Assembly: GCA_943913655.1 (NCBI GenBank)
Contig: CALTZA010000008.1
Span: 1 to 64,000 of the forward strand
DNA from: an uncultured Francisella sp.
GTDB lineage: Bacteria; Pseudomonadota; Gammaproteobacteria; Burkholderiales; Neisseriaceae
Direction of reading: 5' to 3'
DNA: 64,000 bases
In this document: one piece after another, positions 27,908 to 37,802 of the stretch
Numbering within the stretch: the first letter of the stretch is position 1
Layout of the letters: each line of letters opens with the position of its first letter
Program-made: the position numbers and the translations under genes
The notes under the pieces: generated by a model
What the model saw: only the letters and a program-made list of their open reading frames with translations
What the model was told of the DNA's origin: nothing
Databases searched by the model: none

Positions 27908-28177
27908 TTAGATCGCCTCTTTTAAACTCTTACCAGCTCTAAACTTAGGTGTTTTTGATGCCTCAATATGAATTGCCTGGCGAGTTTTAGGATTAATCCC
28001 TTCTCTAGCGGCTCTTTCGCCCACATAGAAAGTTCCGAAACCGATCAAAGTGACGGTATCGCCCTTTTTCAACGCTTCCTCCACCGAGGCGGTAAAGCCA
28101 CTCAAAGCCTTTGCTGCATCTGACTTAGAAATATTAGCTTTCTCTGCAATGGAACTGATTAATTCTGATTTGTTCAC
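27908..28177 (-). CDS. hupB: DNA-binding protein HU-beta
   Basis: 89 aa histone-like nucleoid protein. Whole family pattern present: MNKSELISSIAEKA, GFTASVEEALKKGDTVTLIGFGTFYVGERAAREGINPKT (split: the GFGTF turn and the DNA-binding arm), and KTPKFRAGKSLKEAI. The start is a GTG with AGGGGAAG five bases upstream, as in many hupB genes; the open frame continues upstream without family similarity. It lies between lon and ppiD, the E. coli order lon-hupB-ppiD. A strong promoter is visible upstream. Confidence 0.96.
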   Translation of the reverse strand: MNKSELISSIAEKANISKSDAAKALSGFTASVEEALKKGDTVTLIGFGTFYVGERAAREGINPKTRQAIHIEASKTPKFRAGKSLKEAI

Positions 28178-28270
28178 AATAACTTCCCCTTTTATTAAAG
28201 TTACTAAACTCCTCCTGACAACAAGAGGACTTGGACCGATTAAAACACAGTCAAACAAACGATTGTCGAC

Positions 28271-28299
28271 TTTATAGCAAGAATAAAATCGACGGTCAA
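28271..28299 (-). promoter_or_regulatory. sigma-70-type promoter for hupB
   Basis: Minus strand: TTGACC (28299-28294), 17-bp spacer, TATAAA (28276-28271), about 95 bp before the GTG. Close to consensus in both boxes and spacing. Confidence 0.7.
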
Positions 28300-28353
28300 G
28301 GACTTTTCTCTGTACAATCATACTCCAGGTCATTTTTTTCTAAAAACATGCAG

Positions 28354-30819
28354 TTAATTTTTCGACAGCTCCTGAACTTTCTGTCTTTTTTTTCTAAGTT
28401 TTCTATCATTCTTTTGTGACATGGAAATAAGCTCTTTATCCTCTGCTAAAACTCCTGGTGGATGTTCCAAGGCAAGATTCAAAATCTGATCCACCCATTG
28501 TACCGGGATAATTTTTAAACCTTCTTTCACATTACTTGGAATATCAGCCAAATCTTTCACATTCTTATATGGGATCAATACCGTATCTATGCCAGCGCGC
28601 AAAGCAGCCAATAATTTTTCTTTTAAACCACCAATTGGTAAGATCTCCCCCCTTAAGGTAATTTCACCAGTTAAAGCGATATTAGATTTAACTGGTATCC
28701 CAGTTAAAGCAGAAACCATGGCCAATGTCATAGCACCTCCTGCGCTTGGACCGTCTTTAGGAATGGCCCCCTCTGGCACGTGGACATGCATGTCGTATTT
28801 CTCATAAAAATCCTTAGCAATACCCAAAGATTCACAGCGCGAGCGTACTACTGATAAAGCAGCAGTGATGGATTCTTGCATTACTTCTCCTAGCTGCCCA
28901 GTTCTCACAATATTACCCTTACCCTTTAAAGCCACTGCTTCAATAGATAACAACTCACCACCAACTTCAGTCCAGGCTAGTCCAGTGACTTGACCAATAC
29001 CATTTTCATTTTCTACCTTGCCAAAATCATAGCGCTCTACTCCCAAAAATTTCGCTACATTCTTATCAGTGACAACCACTTTTTCAGAGTGACGGGCATT
29101 TTTGAGCTTTGCTTTCTTATTTTTTTTCGCAGTACTTTTATCTGCTAATACAGCCTCTTTCACGACCTTACGACAAATTTTAGCAATTTCACGCTCCAAA
29201 GAACGAACACCAGCCTCACGCGTCCAATAACGAATAATAGCTCGGATAGCAGACTCATCAATTATCAATTCATCTTCAGTTAATCCGTTATTTTTACACT
29301 GCTTTTTTATTAGGTAATTTTGCGCAATACTAATTTTTTCATCTTCGGTATAACCGGAAAGGAAAATCACTTCCATACGGTCTAAAAGAGCTAGTGGAAT
29401 GTTTAACGAATTAGAAGTAGCAATAAACATCACATCTGATAAATCAAAATCAACTTCAGCATAATGATCAGAAAAAGTATGATTTTGTTCTGGATCCAAT
29501 ACTTCCAAGAGTGCACTTGCCGGATCACCTCTAAAATCTTGGCCGATCTTATCAATCTCATCAAGCAAGAATAATGGATTTTTCACCCCTACTTTGATCA
29601 TATTCTGCACAATTTTACCTGGCATAGAACCAATATATGTCCTACGATGCCCCCTAATTTCACTTTCATCATGCACCCCGCCTAAGGCCATACGTACATA
29701 TTTTCTACCCGTTGCATTGGCAATGGAACGGCCTAATGAGGTTTTACCGACACCAGGAGGACCAACCAAACATAAAATAGGACCCTTCATTTTGCCAACG
29801 CGTTTTTGCACAGCTAAATATTCCACAATGCGTTCTTTGACTTTTTCTAATCCAAAGTGATCCTGGTCCAAAATACTTTGCGCCTGAATAATATTAGTAT
29901 TAACCTTACTACGTTTTTTCCAAGGCAGATCAAGTAATACCTCAATATAGTTACGCACTACCGTTGCTTCTGCAGACATAGTAGGCATCATTTTCAATTT
30001 TCTTAATTCTGACAAGGCTTTTGCTTCTGCCTCTTGGCTCATTCCACTGGCTTTGATATTTTTCTCTATCTCCTCTAGTTCCTGCTTTTCATCTTCTTCG
30101 CCAAGTTCTTTTTGAATGGCCTTTGCCTGCTCGCTTAAGTAATATTCACGCTGAGATTTTTCCATCTGCTTTTTAACCCGACCACGAATGCGTTTCTCCA
30201 TCTGGAAAATTTCCATCTCTTCTCCAATAAATTTTAAAAGAAGGGAGGCGCGCTCTTTAACATCCACAGTCTCTAAAATCTGCTGGGTCTGTTGAGTCTT
30301 CAACTGCAGTTGCATGGCAATATTGTCTACCAAAAGGCCAAGGTCACTGATTTCTTTAAGGCTACTTAAAATCTCTAGTGGTATCTTTTTACTGGCAGAG
30401 ATATAGTCATCTATTTCTTGAACTACTGCTCGATGCAATAATTCATAAGTTTCATTATTAGGGCTCTCATCATGCAAAGTCCATACCTGTGATAATAAGT
30501 AATTATCTTTTTCTTCTATCTTCAAAACCTTGGCTCGATCCAGGCCTTCAACCAGCACCTTAACTGTGCCTTCTGGCAACTTAAGCATTTGAATCACCTT
30601 AGCAATAGTACCCACGCCATATAGATCATTGGCTTGAGGATCATCAACTTGCGAGTCTTTTTGCACAAGCAAAAAGACTGGTTTTCCTTTTTCTAAAGCT
30701 GTCTCTAGAGCAACAATTGATTTTTCCCGCCCAATCATCAAGGGTAGTACTGCGTCCGGGCAAATAACCACATCACGCAAAGGGATCACAGGTAACTCAA
30801 ATTTCCTTCTTTTTGCCAT
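28354..30819 (-). CDS. lon: ATP-dependent protease Lon
   Basis: 821 aa. N-terminal substrate-binding LON domain (LPVIPLRDVVICPDAVLPL), coiled coil (QMEKRIRGRVKKQMEKSQREYYLSEQ), AAA+ module with Walker A GPPGVGKTSLG near 355 and Walker B LFLLDEIDK, and the Ser-Lys protease domain with catalytic Ser in DGPSAGGAM near 680 and Lys in GGLKEKLLAA near 722. An extra lysine-rich insertion (KSTAKKNKKAKLKNARHSEK) lies near residue 570. The ATG at 30819 has AGGAGA three bases upstream; a GTG at 30831 with GAGGAT upstream is an alternative. Neighbour hupB matches E. coli order. Confidence 0.95.
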   Translation of the reverse strand: MAKRRKFELPVIPLRDVVICPDAVLPLMIGREKSIVALETALEKGKPVFLLVQKDSQVDDPQANDLYGVGTIAKVIQMLKLPEGTVKVLVEGLDRAKVLKIEEKDNYLLSQVWTLHDESPNNETYELLHRAVVQEIDDYISASKKIPLEILSSLKEISDLGLLVDNIAMQLQLKTQQTQQILETVDVKERASLLLKFIGEEMEIFQMEKRIRGRVKKQMEKSQREYYLSEQAKAIQKELGEEDEKQELEEIEKNIKASGMSQEAEAKALSELRKLKMMPTMSAEATVVRNYIEVLLDLPWKKRSKVNTNIIQAQSILDQDHFGLEKVKERIVEYLAVQKRVGKMKGPILCLVGPPGVGKTSLGRSIANATGRKYVRMALGGVHDESEIRGHRRTYIGSMPGKIVQNMIKVGVKNPLFLLDEIDKIGQDFRGDPASALLEVLDPEQNHTFSDHYAEVDFDLSDVMFIATSNSLNIPLALLDRMEVIFLSGYTEDEKISIAQNYLIKKQCKNNGLTEDELIIDESAIRAIIRYWTREAGVRSLEREIAKICRKVVKEAVLADKSTAKKNKKAKLKNARHSEKVVVTDKNVAKFLGVERYDFGKVENENGIGQVTGLAWTEVGGELLSIEAVALKGKGNIVRTGQLGEVMQESITAALSVVRSRCESLGIAKDFYEKYDMHVHVPEGAIPKDGPSAGGAMTLAMVSALTGIPVKSNIALTGEITLRGEILPIGGLKEKLLAALRAGIDTVLIPYKNVKDLADIPSNVKEGLKIIPVQWVDQILNLALEHPPGVLAEDKELISMSQKNDRKLRKKRQKVQELSKN

Positions 30820-30942
30820 ATTTCTCCTCACATTATCCTCATACTATATATGGCAGATGGCGCAAAAATTGTCTTTTTCAAGAGCATGACCACAATAGTG
30901 TTACTACTTTGTTGAAGCATTAGTTTCCCCATAAGTTTAAAA

Positions 30943-33570
30943 TTAGAGATGAGGCAATGATCGCTTGATTGACTGAGCAATTCTCTCAGCTTGCTCTGAC
31001 ACATCTTTGGATTTTGCTTGCGAAAGAAGCTCTTGTAAATAATCTGCAATCTTCTCCCGTCTTGTATATCTAGACTAACCGCATTATTAAAAACACTTAA
31101 CAGCCGTGCTGCAAGTATTGGATATAAGCTTCAATTTTAAAAACATGCTCCACGATCAAATGATAACCACTACCATCTTTTTTATGAAATAGCAGTGGAT
31201 TTCTAGCAAAAGCTAGTAACACTGACCGTACCTGATTGGGATTGGTCCAATCAAAGTGTTCATCATTTAATGACTTTTGCACTGCTTTTTTAGTTCCCTT
31301 AGCTACGGCCAAGCAATCAAACGAAATATTTATCCAAAACAAGCGGATTATCAACAAAGTCAGCAGCAAATTATGCTAATAAATCATCCCCTTTTTGACT
31401 TGAAGAATGAACTAATTGCCTCTAATAAACGCAAACAGTGCGTCATATATTTAGTTTAGTAGCTCAACGCTGACGATAACTCACCGAGCTAAAAAGAGAA
31501 AGATATTGTTGATCAGCAAAAGCAAGATAGCTTCTTAAATTGATTAATTAAGAAAACGCACAGCCCCTATCTTAGGATGGTAATTGCCCATACACTGAAG
31601 AGGATTACTATGTTCATCAGCCAACAGATCTTGGTAGCGCTTCTATCTGCCCATAACATATAACAGTCGACTGTCAGTTGTTTTTTAAAGTCCAAACAAG
31701 CTTTTTCTAACTTAATGGATTGATCCGGCGCATGGTCTTTTAATAATTCATTAAAAGAGGGAAGTTCCAACAATAAAAGCCAATAAAAGATAGGTCTTCT
31801 TCTGTACTGACTAATTCGCCTAAAGTAAAACTTAAGGTTGCAATAAAGGGATAAGATTTTTTCCTATACTTTCTTGCTCTAATAAATTGCGATAAGGTAT
31901 TTGCGATACAAACGTCGAGCTGATTCAAAGCGAATAAACTGGTCCTTGTCCTGATTTATTAGCAAAAACAATTCTTCATCTGTCAAAGACTGTTTAAAAT
32001 AAATAAACCGGCGCAGAAAATTGTCAACTGAAGGAAAGGATTGGGGGATCAAAACAATCTATTTGCAACACAAGATCCATCTGTCGCTCTTTTAACACCA
32101 TAGGCCATTTCTTCCTGCTAGCTCTGTTTCTATGGTTGGCGAAATCGAACTGAAGCACCTTTTTGGTTTAAAAAAACTAACCGAACTGGTATCCAAAGAA
32201 TTGCCGAATGATCACTGGATAATTGCTATGTTAAATGCAAAATAACGCGCTTATTCTCTGTGTTAAATTGTCGACTCGCTTCAACAACAGGTGTACCTGC
32301 AAAACAATACCAAGACAAAAAACCTTGCAAATCGATCTTATTGGCATCTTGCATGGTTTTGACGAAATCTTCGCAGCTCGCAGCTTAGCCGTCATGAGTT
32401 GAAAATATAGTTTCATCCCATCCTGAAGCTTTTTTTCACCTAATATCGTACGTAGCATATGAACGACCTTGGCACCCTTTTCATACACTGTAGCAGTATA
32501 GAAATTATTCATAATAATCCGGGCAGATGGGGTGCGATTAAAGGGGACTTACATGCTCATTAAATTGAAATTAACGCAACCAGAGCGCACAGTATCAATT
32601 CCTCTTGCTTGACGAGAAAACGCTATATCAGCAAAAATTCTTGTTCTCTAAATACCGTCAAACCCTCTTTTAAAGTCAACTGAAACCAATCACGACAGGT
32701 AACGCGATTACCAGTGTAGTTATGAAAATACTCATGAGCAATCACTGCTTGCACATCAGCAGATCCTCTGTCAGTAGTGGTTCGTGGTATTGCCAACACA
32801 AACTGGGTATTAAATAGATTAAGCCACTTATTTTCCATAGCACTCATATTAAAGCCATCTACTACCATCACCATATAAAAATCAAGATCATATTCCAGAT
32901 AAGATCGCTTTTCATCTCAGACCATCGCCTTTTTCAAAAAATACATAGCAAAATCTAATTTATCTGCATCTTTTGCGCGAGAGTAAAAATGTAAGGCCAC
33001 TTTTTTCTTAGCGGGATTTGTTATAATAAAAACATCTTTTTTTCCACGACACCTCCCGCAACCACGGCAAATAAATAGCAGGGCTTCCTATAAGGATCAT
33101 GCCATAAAGCCCAGTGTCTCCCATCTGTTTCTTTATCGCCGCTTTCATTAAATTCCTGTTGGGTAAAAGTTGCAGATAATACTTTTTATCTCCTTTAAAA
33201 TTCTTGTGCCTCACATTGGGTGAATAAATTGCTATGTGACGCATACAAACCTTGTAGACTTTTATTTTGCTTAGGATAAGGTTCTGTTTCTATTAGTAAT
33301 TCAAAATATTGTGTAGGAAATTATGAATCTCTAAACACCCATTGTTCAACGTTATATTGTGATTCTTTTAAGGACTGGCTATCAATCATAACTCGTAATA
33401 AATTAGCCTTTCCATCCAAACATAAAAGAAGCTATACTAGCGCCTGCTGTTATAATTGAGAATGTGCTTACACTATCACTTTATCTATTCAATAATATAA
33501 AAGCTAAGTCTAATATTTTTACTTCAAAAGATAATGGTGTGTAGTCTTTTAAGTACTGCTTGTTCAACAT
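30943..33570 (-). pseudogene. pepN: aminopeptidase N pseudogene, full length but broken
   Basis: The minus strand carries the whole of PepN in order but in different frames with stops: N-terminus KQYLKDYTPLSFEVKILDLAF at 33,500-33,570; PKQNKSLQGLYASHSNLFTQCEAQEF near 33,210-33,290; the zinc site HEYFHNYTGNR and RDWFQLTLKEGLTVF near 32,640-32,750; FYTATVYEKGAKVVHML near 32,460-32,505; DFDW-like HFDWTNPNQVRSVL near 31,200-31,260; and REKIADYLQELL and VSEQAERIAQSIK near 30,960-31,050. The total span of 876 codons equals normal PepN (about 870 aa), so damage is by many small indels and substitutions, not by a large deletion. Loss of this M1 peptidase would reduce recycling of peptides. Confidence 0.93.
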
Positions 33571-33613
33571 CCTTATTTCCTAAGTGGTCCTATGTATATT
33601 AGATTTTTTCGCC

Positions 33614-33934
33614 TTAAAATATTTGTCCTCTTTTACCACAGACTATATCTAAATAGCGTCTGATCACTGCCTGCAAAATCAACTGTTTATTTAAAATAAG
33701 GCGCCATTTTTTGTTCCGAAAAATAAAATGGTATATTTCTCGCTTTGTTACCAACCACAATTGATGACGACCAAAATTTTTGTTAAGAGAAAGATATTGT
33801 CTACCATGATCAAAGATAGTAAGATGATCTCCTTGATAATCATAAGAAAAATCCCAATCATATTTTTCAATCTCATCGATGATCTCAGAAAAGACTTTTT
33901 CGGTTTCTTCAGCAAAACGACTTTCTTCCATCAT
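33614..33934 (-). CDS. cyaY: frataxin homologue CyaY
   Basis: 106 aa from the ATG at 33934 (MMEESRFAEETEKVFSEI). Acidic N-terminal helix, then WDFSYDYQGDHLTIFDHGRQYLSLNKN, QLWLVTKREIYHFIF and a C-terminal helix: the frataxin alpha-beta fold. Binds iron and tunes IscS in Fe-S cluster assembly. The frame is open upstream to 34024 but that part overlaps the divergent lptM start. The cyaY / lptM-lysA divergence is widely conserved. The C-terminus (VIRRYLDIVCGKRGQIF) is more basic than usual. Confidence 0.88.
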   Translation of the reverse strand: MMEESRFAEETEKVFSEIIDEIEKYDWDFSYDYQGDHLTIFDHGRQYLSLNKNFGRHQLWLVTKREIYHFIFRNKKWRLILNKQLILQAVIRRYLDIVCGKRGQIF

Positions 33935-34017
33935 TTTTCTCTTAGCTAGGCATCCTTTGCAACTACTATTATAATACAGCCTCCCAGTCTTCTCTGTCTT
34001 AGCTAAAAAGAACCAAC

Positions 34018-34164
34018 ATGCCATTAAAGTCTTTTCTTATCTATCTTACGCTGATACTTGCTGCCTGTGGCTATAAAGGACCATTAACTTTGCCTAGTAC
34101 AGACAGTCAAAATATTCATGCTGTCAACAAGCCCACCACTTTGTCAGTCGGTCCTCATAATTAA
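34018..34164 (+). CDS. lptM: LPS translocon maturation lipoprotein LptM
   Basis: 48 aa. Signal sequence with lipobox LILAAC-G at residues 13-18, followed immediately by the family hallmark GYKGPLTLP. LptM (formerly YifL) is an outer-membrane lipoprotein that helps LptD form its correct disulfides. It lies directly before lysA and divergent from cyaY, the conserved location; its stop is 13 bp before the lysA ATG. The gene is short and easily missed; the signature and context make it secure. Confidence 0.9.
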   Translation: MPLKSFLIYLTLILAACGYKGPLTLPSTDSQNIHAVNKPTTLSVGPHN

Positions 34165-34177
34165 TTACTCCTATCGC

Positions 34178-35434
34178 ATGTTCCAATACCACCAACAAGA
34201 ACTTTATATTGAAGATTGTGCGATCAAAGAATTAGCGAAGCGTTATGGTACTCCGCTATATGTGTACTCTCAAAATACCATTTCTGCTGCTTTTAAACAT
34301 TATCAACAAGTATTTTCTTCCTTTGCTTTACTATTATGTTACGCTGTTAAAGCCAATAGTAACCTCTCCATTTTAAGTCATTTGGCTCATTTGGGCGCTG
34401 GCTTTGATATTGTTTCAGGGGGAGAACTACAGCGTCTTTTGATAATTGGCGTGCATCCCCAAAAAATAATTTTTTCCGGTATCAATAAAAGCGAAGATGA
34501 GATTGAACTTGCTTTAAAAACAGATATCTTATGTTTTAATATCGAATCATTACCAGAAATCGAGCGTATACAAAAAATTGCCAAACGCTTGCAAAAAAAG
34601 GCGCCTATCTCTTTTCGCATTAACCCCAATATTGACGCCAAAACACACCCACATATCTCCACAGGCTTACGTAATAATAAATTTGGTATTCCCTATGAAA
34701 TGGCAGAACAAGCATATCAGCATGCCAAAAGTTTATCTCATCTTTCTCTTATCGGGATTGATTGCCATATTGGCTCACAACTGATGGATACTACACCGCT
34801 AAAAACAGCAGCGGATAAACTTTTCATTTTAATTAAGCGATTAGAAAACCTTGGTATATGCTTAGATCACGTTGATCTAGGTGGAGGAATTGGCATTCCC
34901 TATCATCAAGAGCCTCCTCCTGATTATACAAGTTACGCTGCACATATCAGCTCTTTTTTTCATCACCATCCTCAAATACGGCTGATTTTAGAACCAGGCC
35001 GCTCCATTATCGGTCCAGCTGGGGCGCTAATTACCAAGGTAGATTTTATCAAGTTACAAACCCATAAAAATTTTATCATCGTTGATACAGGTATGAACGA
35101 TTTGATGCGCCCTGCCCTTTATCAAAGCGATCACAGCATTTTACCAGTACGAAAACGGGACATCACACCTATTATTGCCGATGTAGTGGGACCAATATGT
35201 GAATCAACCGACAAACTCGCTGTTGACATAAAATTACAAATCACAGCAGGAGACTATCTGGCGATTCAAGATGCTGGGGCTTACGCCGCTAGCATGGCCA
35301 GTCATTACAATAGTCGTTCCATCGCGGCAGAAGTACTTGTTGCAGGCAAGCACCATCGTCTGATCCGCGCTCGTGATCGTTTTGAAGATCTAATACGCAA
35401 TGAACTACCGTTTATAACCGACACTTTTACTTAA
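34178..35434 (+). CDS. lysA: diaminopimelate decarboxylase
   Basis: 418 aa PLP enzyme (fold III), last step of lysine synthesis. Motifs: YGTPLYVYSQNTI near residue 22, CYAVKANSN (Lys that binds PLP, near 57), GLRNNKFGI near 165, IDCHIGSQ near 195, DLGGGIGIPY near 228, EPGRSIIGPAG near 273, and CESTDKLA near 345 (active-site Cys). Start chosen as the ATG at 34178, MFQYHQQELYIED; the frame is open upstream but overlaps lptM. Confidence 0.96.
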   Translation: MFQYHQQELYIEDCAIKELAKRYGTPLYVYSQNTISAAFKHYQQVFSSFALLLCYAVKANSNLSILSHLAHLGAGFDIVSGGELQRLLIIGVHPQKIIFSGINKSEDEIELALKTDILCFNIESLPEIERIQKIAKRLQKKAPISFRINPNIDAKTHPHISTGLRNNKFGIPYEMAEQAYQHAKSLSHLSLIGIDCHIGSQLMDTTPLKTAADKLFILIKRLENLGICLDHVDLGGGIGIPYHQEPPPDYTSYAAHISSFFHHHPQIRLILEPGRSIIGPAGALITKVDFIKLQTHKNFIIVDTGMNDLMRPALYQSDHSILPVRKRDITPIIADVVGPICESTDKLAVDIKLQITAGDYLAIQDAGAYAASMASHYNSRSIAAEVLVAGKHHRLIRARDRFEDLIRNELPFITDTFT

Positions 35435-35446
35435 GGAGATTTCTGA

Positions 35447-35698
35447 ATGGATACCAGAACTTTAAAAGAGTTGATTAACAATCTCTTACCTTGCGATATG
35501 CTGCAAATAGAAGGTGACGGACATCATTTTTTTATTCGCGTGGTTTCCTCTGCTTTTATTGGTTTGAGTCGTTTAGAGAGACACCGCTTAATCAAAGCAG
35601 GTTTGAGTCAAGAGCTTGCTTCAAATGAGCTACATGCTTTGTCTATTGTGCAGGCAGCAACCCCTGCTGAAATCAGTGGCAGTGGCAATCATGACTGA
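35447..35698 (+). CDS. BolA/IbaG-family protein
   Basis: 83 aa. Contains the BolA core: LKELINNLLPCDMLQIEGDGHHFFIRVVSSAF, then LSRLERHRLI and ELHALSIVQAATPAE. The GDGHHF and the single His near the C-terminal ELHALSI fit the IbaG/YrbA subgroup, which binds glutaredoxin-Fe-S or acts in acid and envelope stress. AAGGAGAT precedes the ATG, 12 bp after lysA. In many relatives ibaG sits beside the mla genes, which are only 2 kb away here. Confidence 0.85.
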   Translation: MDTRTLKELINNLLPCDMLQIEGDGHHFFIRVVSSAFIGLSRLERHRLIKAGLSQELASNELHALSIVQAATPAEISGSGNHD

Positions 35699-35728
35699 TA
35701 CGCTTTTAAGATCTTACCACTATCGATC

Positions 35729-36793
35729 TTACCTCTGTGGTAAAACCTCTTTAAGCTGTTGACACAAGTCCAGCATCAATGTTTTAGTAGTAGCCCAATC
35801 AATACAAGCATCTGTTACTGAAACCCCATACACAAGCTGCGATTTATCCTGAGGAATAGCTTGATTGCCCCAAGCAATATTACTTTCTATCATAAGAGAA
35901 CAAATTGACTGATTACCATTTTTGATCTGATCAGCCACATTTGCAGCCACTTCAGGCTGTTTTTCTGGTTTTTTAGTGGAATTAGCATGAGAACAATCAA
36001 CCATAATACGTGTTGAAACGCCTTGCTCTTTTAATCGTTGCTCCGCATGAGCAATACTTTGCGCATCATAATTAGTTTGCCCACCCCCACCACGCAATAC
36101 GATGTGTGCATATGGATTTCCCTTAGTGATGACACATGCCACTTTACCTTCTTGACTAATCCCTAAAAAACGATGCGGACTGGCAACCGATTTTAAAGCG
36201 TTTAAGGCCACAGTTAAACCACCGTCAGTACCATTTTTAAATCCAACGGCTGAAGACAGACCTGAGGCCATTTCACGATGCGTTTGTGACTCAGTGGTTC
36301 TAGCCCCGATCGCTGACCAACTGATTAAGTCTTGCAGATATTGCGGAGAAATTGGATCTAAAGCCTCAGTAGCAATTGGTACTCCCATATGCACAATGTC
36401 AAGAAGCAACTGCCGAGCAATGTGTAAGCCCTCTTCGATTTTAAAACTGTCATCAAGATACGGGTCGTTTACCAAACCTTTCCAGCCCACCGTTGTTCTT
36501 GGTTTTTCAAAATAAACACGCATTATTAAAAATAAAGTGTCTTGTACCTGATCTGCTAAAGCGCGAAGGCGACTGGCATAATCAAGGGCTGCTTTAACAT
36601 CATGCACAGAGCAGGGACCAACCACCACAAATAAACGATGATCTTGATAGCTCAAAATATTTTTGATCACACGGCGACTTTGCGCCACAATTTTACGCGC
36701 TTGATCTGTTAAAGGTAATTTTTCTTTTAAAGCCTGCGGTGTAATAATAGGGAATATGCTTTCAATATTGATGTTGTTGATTTTATGTCTCAT
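35729..36793 (-). CDS. aroG: 3-deoxy-7-phosphoheptulonate synthase
   Basis: 354 aa class I DAHP synthase; condenses PEP and erythrose 4-phosphate, the first step of aromatic amino acid synthesis. Motifs: VVGPCSVHD near 60, MRVYFEKPRTTVGWKGL near 92, IGARTTESQTHREMASGLS near 162, GFKNGTDGG near 183, and VDCSHANS near 264. Starts with an ATG at 36793; a GTG at 36802 overlaps the upstream M50 gene and is less likely. Which aromatic amino acid inhibits it cannot be told from the sequence by eye. Confidence 0.95.
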   Translation of the reverse strand: MRHKINNINIESIFPIITPQALKEKLPLTDQARKIVAQSRRVIKNILSYQDHRLFVVVGPCSVHDVKAALDYASRLRALADQVQDTLFLIMRVYFEKPRTTVGWKGLVNDPYLDDSFKIEEGLHIARQLLLDIVHMGVPIATEALDPISPQYLQDLISWSAIGARTTESQTHREMASGLSSAVGFKNGTDGGLTVALNALKSVASPHRFLGISQEGKVACVITKGNPYAHIVLRGGGGQTNYDAQSIAHAEQRLKEQGVSTRIMVDCSHANSTKKPEKQPEVAANVADQIKNGNQSICSLMIESNIAWGNQAIPQDKSQLVYGVSVTDACIDWATTKTLMLDLCQQLKEVLPQR

Positions 36794-36798
36794 AACCT

Positions 36799-37494
36799 TC
36801 ACATAAACAGCTGAAAAATAAAATTGGAAAGAGTTACTGCAAAGCCGGTTAATCCCGCGATAATCGGGCTAAGTAAACTGAAAAAACCACAATACATCAG
36901 CACCAACACAATGATAAAACCATAAGGTTCTAGTTGCAGGTAACGATGGGATAGCTCATCACTTAAAAAACTGTTTACAATCCGACTACCATCTAAAGGA
37001 GGGATGGGTAACAAATTAAATACAGCCAAGACTGCATTAATACCGATACCAAATTGGGCCATTTCAATCATAAAGCTAAAGAATAAATACCTGCCAAATC
37101 GAATACTGAGAATGGAGAATAAAACCATAAGAAAAGCCCAAATAAACATCATTAACAAATTTGACCCCGGTCCAGCAAAGGCCATTTGCCTTAAGCCTTT
37201 TTTATAATCTTTAAAATAATTTGGGTTCACAGGCACAGGCTTGGCCCAACCAAAAAGAAAAGGCGCGCCTACAAAAAGTAATAGCAACGGTAAAACTATA
37301 CTACCCATCAAGCTAATATGTGCAATTGGATTGAGCGTTAACCGGCCAGCTCTCCTTGCTGTATCATCGCCATTAATTTTTGCCACATAACCATGCGCCG
37401 ACTCATGTACTGTCACTGCCAACATCATGGGTATTGCAGCCGTACAAACTGTCTTTATTGCTGTATTTAAACCAGTTGCACCTAAATCTAACAT
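36799..37494 (-). CDS. site-2 protease family (M50) membrane metalloprotease
   Basis: 231 aa with about five or six membrane segments. Zinc-binding HESAH near residue 31 in the first half and the NLLPIPPLDGSRI motif near 160, whose Asp completes the metal site, mark a peptidase M50 of the YwhC/FtsH-associated subgroup. The ATG at 37494 has AAGGAGA seven bases upstream. Substrate unknown. Its stop lies 5 bp before the aroG start, so they may be cotranscribed. Confidence 0.88.
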   Translation of the reverse strand: MLDLGATGLNTAIKTVCTAAIPMMLAVTVHESAHGYVAKINGDDTARRAGRLTLNPIAHISLMGSIVLPLLLLFVGAPFLFGWAKPVPVNPNYFKDYKKGLRQMAFAGPGSNLLMMFIWAFLMVLFSILSIRFGRYLFFSFMIEMAQFGIGINAVLAVFNLLPIPPLDGSRIVNSFLSDELSHRYLQLEPYGFIIVLVLMYCGFFSLLSPIIAGLTGFAVTLSNFIFQLFM

Positions 37495-37524
37495 TGATTT
37501 CTCCTTATTGATCCTTTGATTCAC

Positions 37525-37802
37525 AAATTTTTTTCATGCTTAATTTTGTAATTACTTATTTTTCCCCTACATGACTGGCTAAGCCTACACTAAAAGCGCT
37601 AATTGACAGCGATACAAAAAACCGAGCCTTGTTCATAAAACTATATGATAGATCTACTTGCTTGAACCGGGCTTTTCTAAAAATTCCAGATAACATACAT
37701 GATTCACATATTGATAAAAAACCAAAATGAGACCCTTGTATTTGAATAAGCGCGTTACAAAAATCATGATGATTTTTCCCTGCCACAGTTGAATTATTTG
37801 CT
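37525..37802 (-). other. spacer after mlaC, possible gene remnant
   Basis: A minus-strand frame (37556-37849, 97 aa) overlaps the mlaC end and reads through here with short protein-like stretches (FGFLSICESCMLSGIF). mlaB (STAS protein) and mlaA often follow mlaC in Neisseria, and neither is present intact. I could not confirm that this is a relic of either. Confidence 0.3.

Noticed and set aside
30832..30942. Short zinc-ribbon-like reading (YCGHALEKDNFCAICH) between pepN and lon
   Set aside because: Too short, with stops on both sides in that frame. It could be a scrap of a lost gene but cannot be supported.
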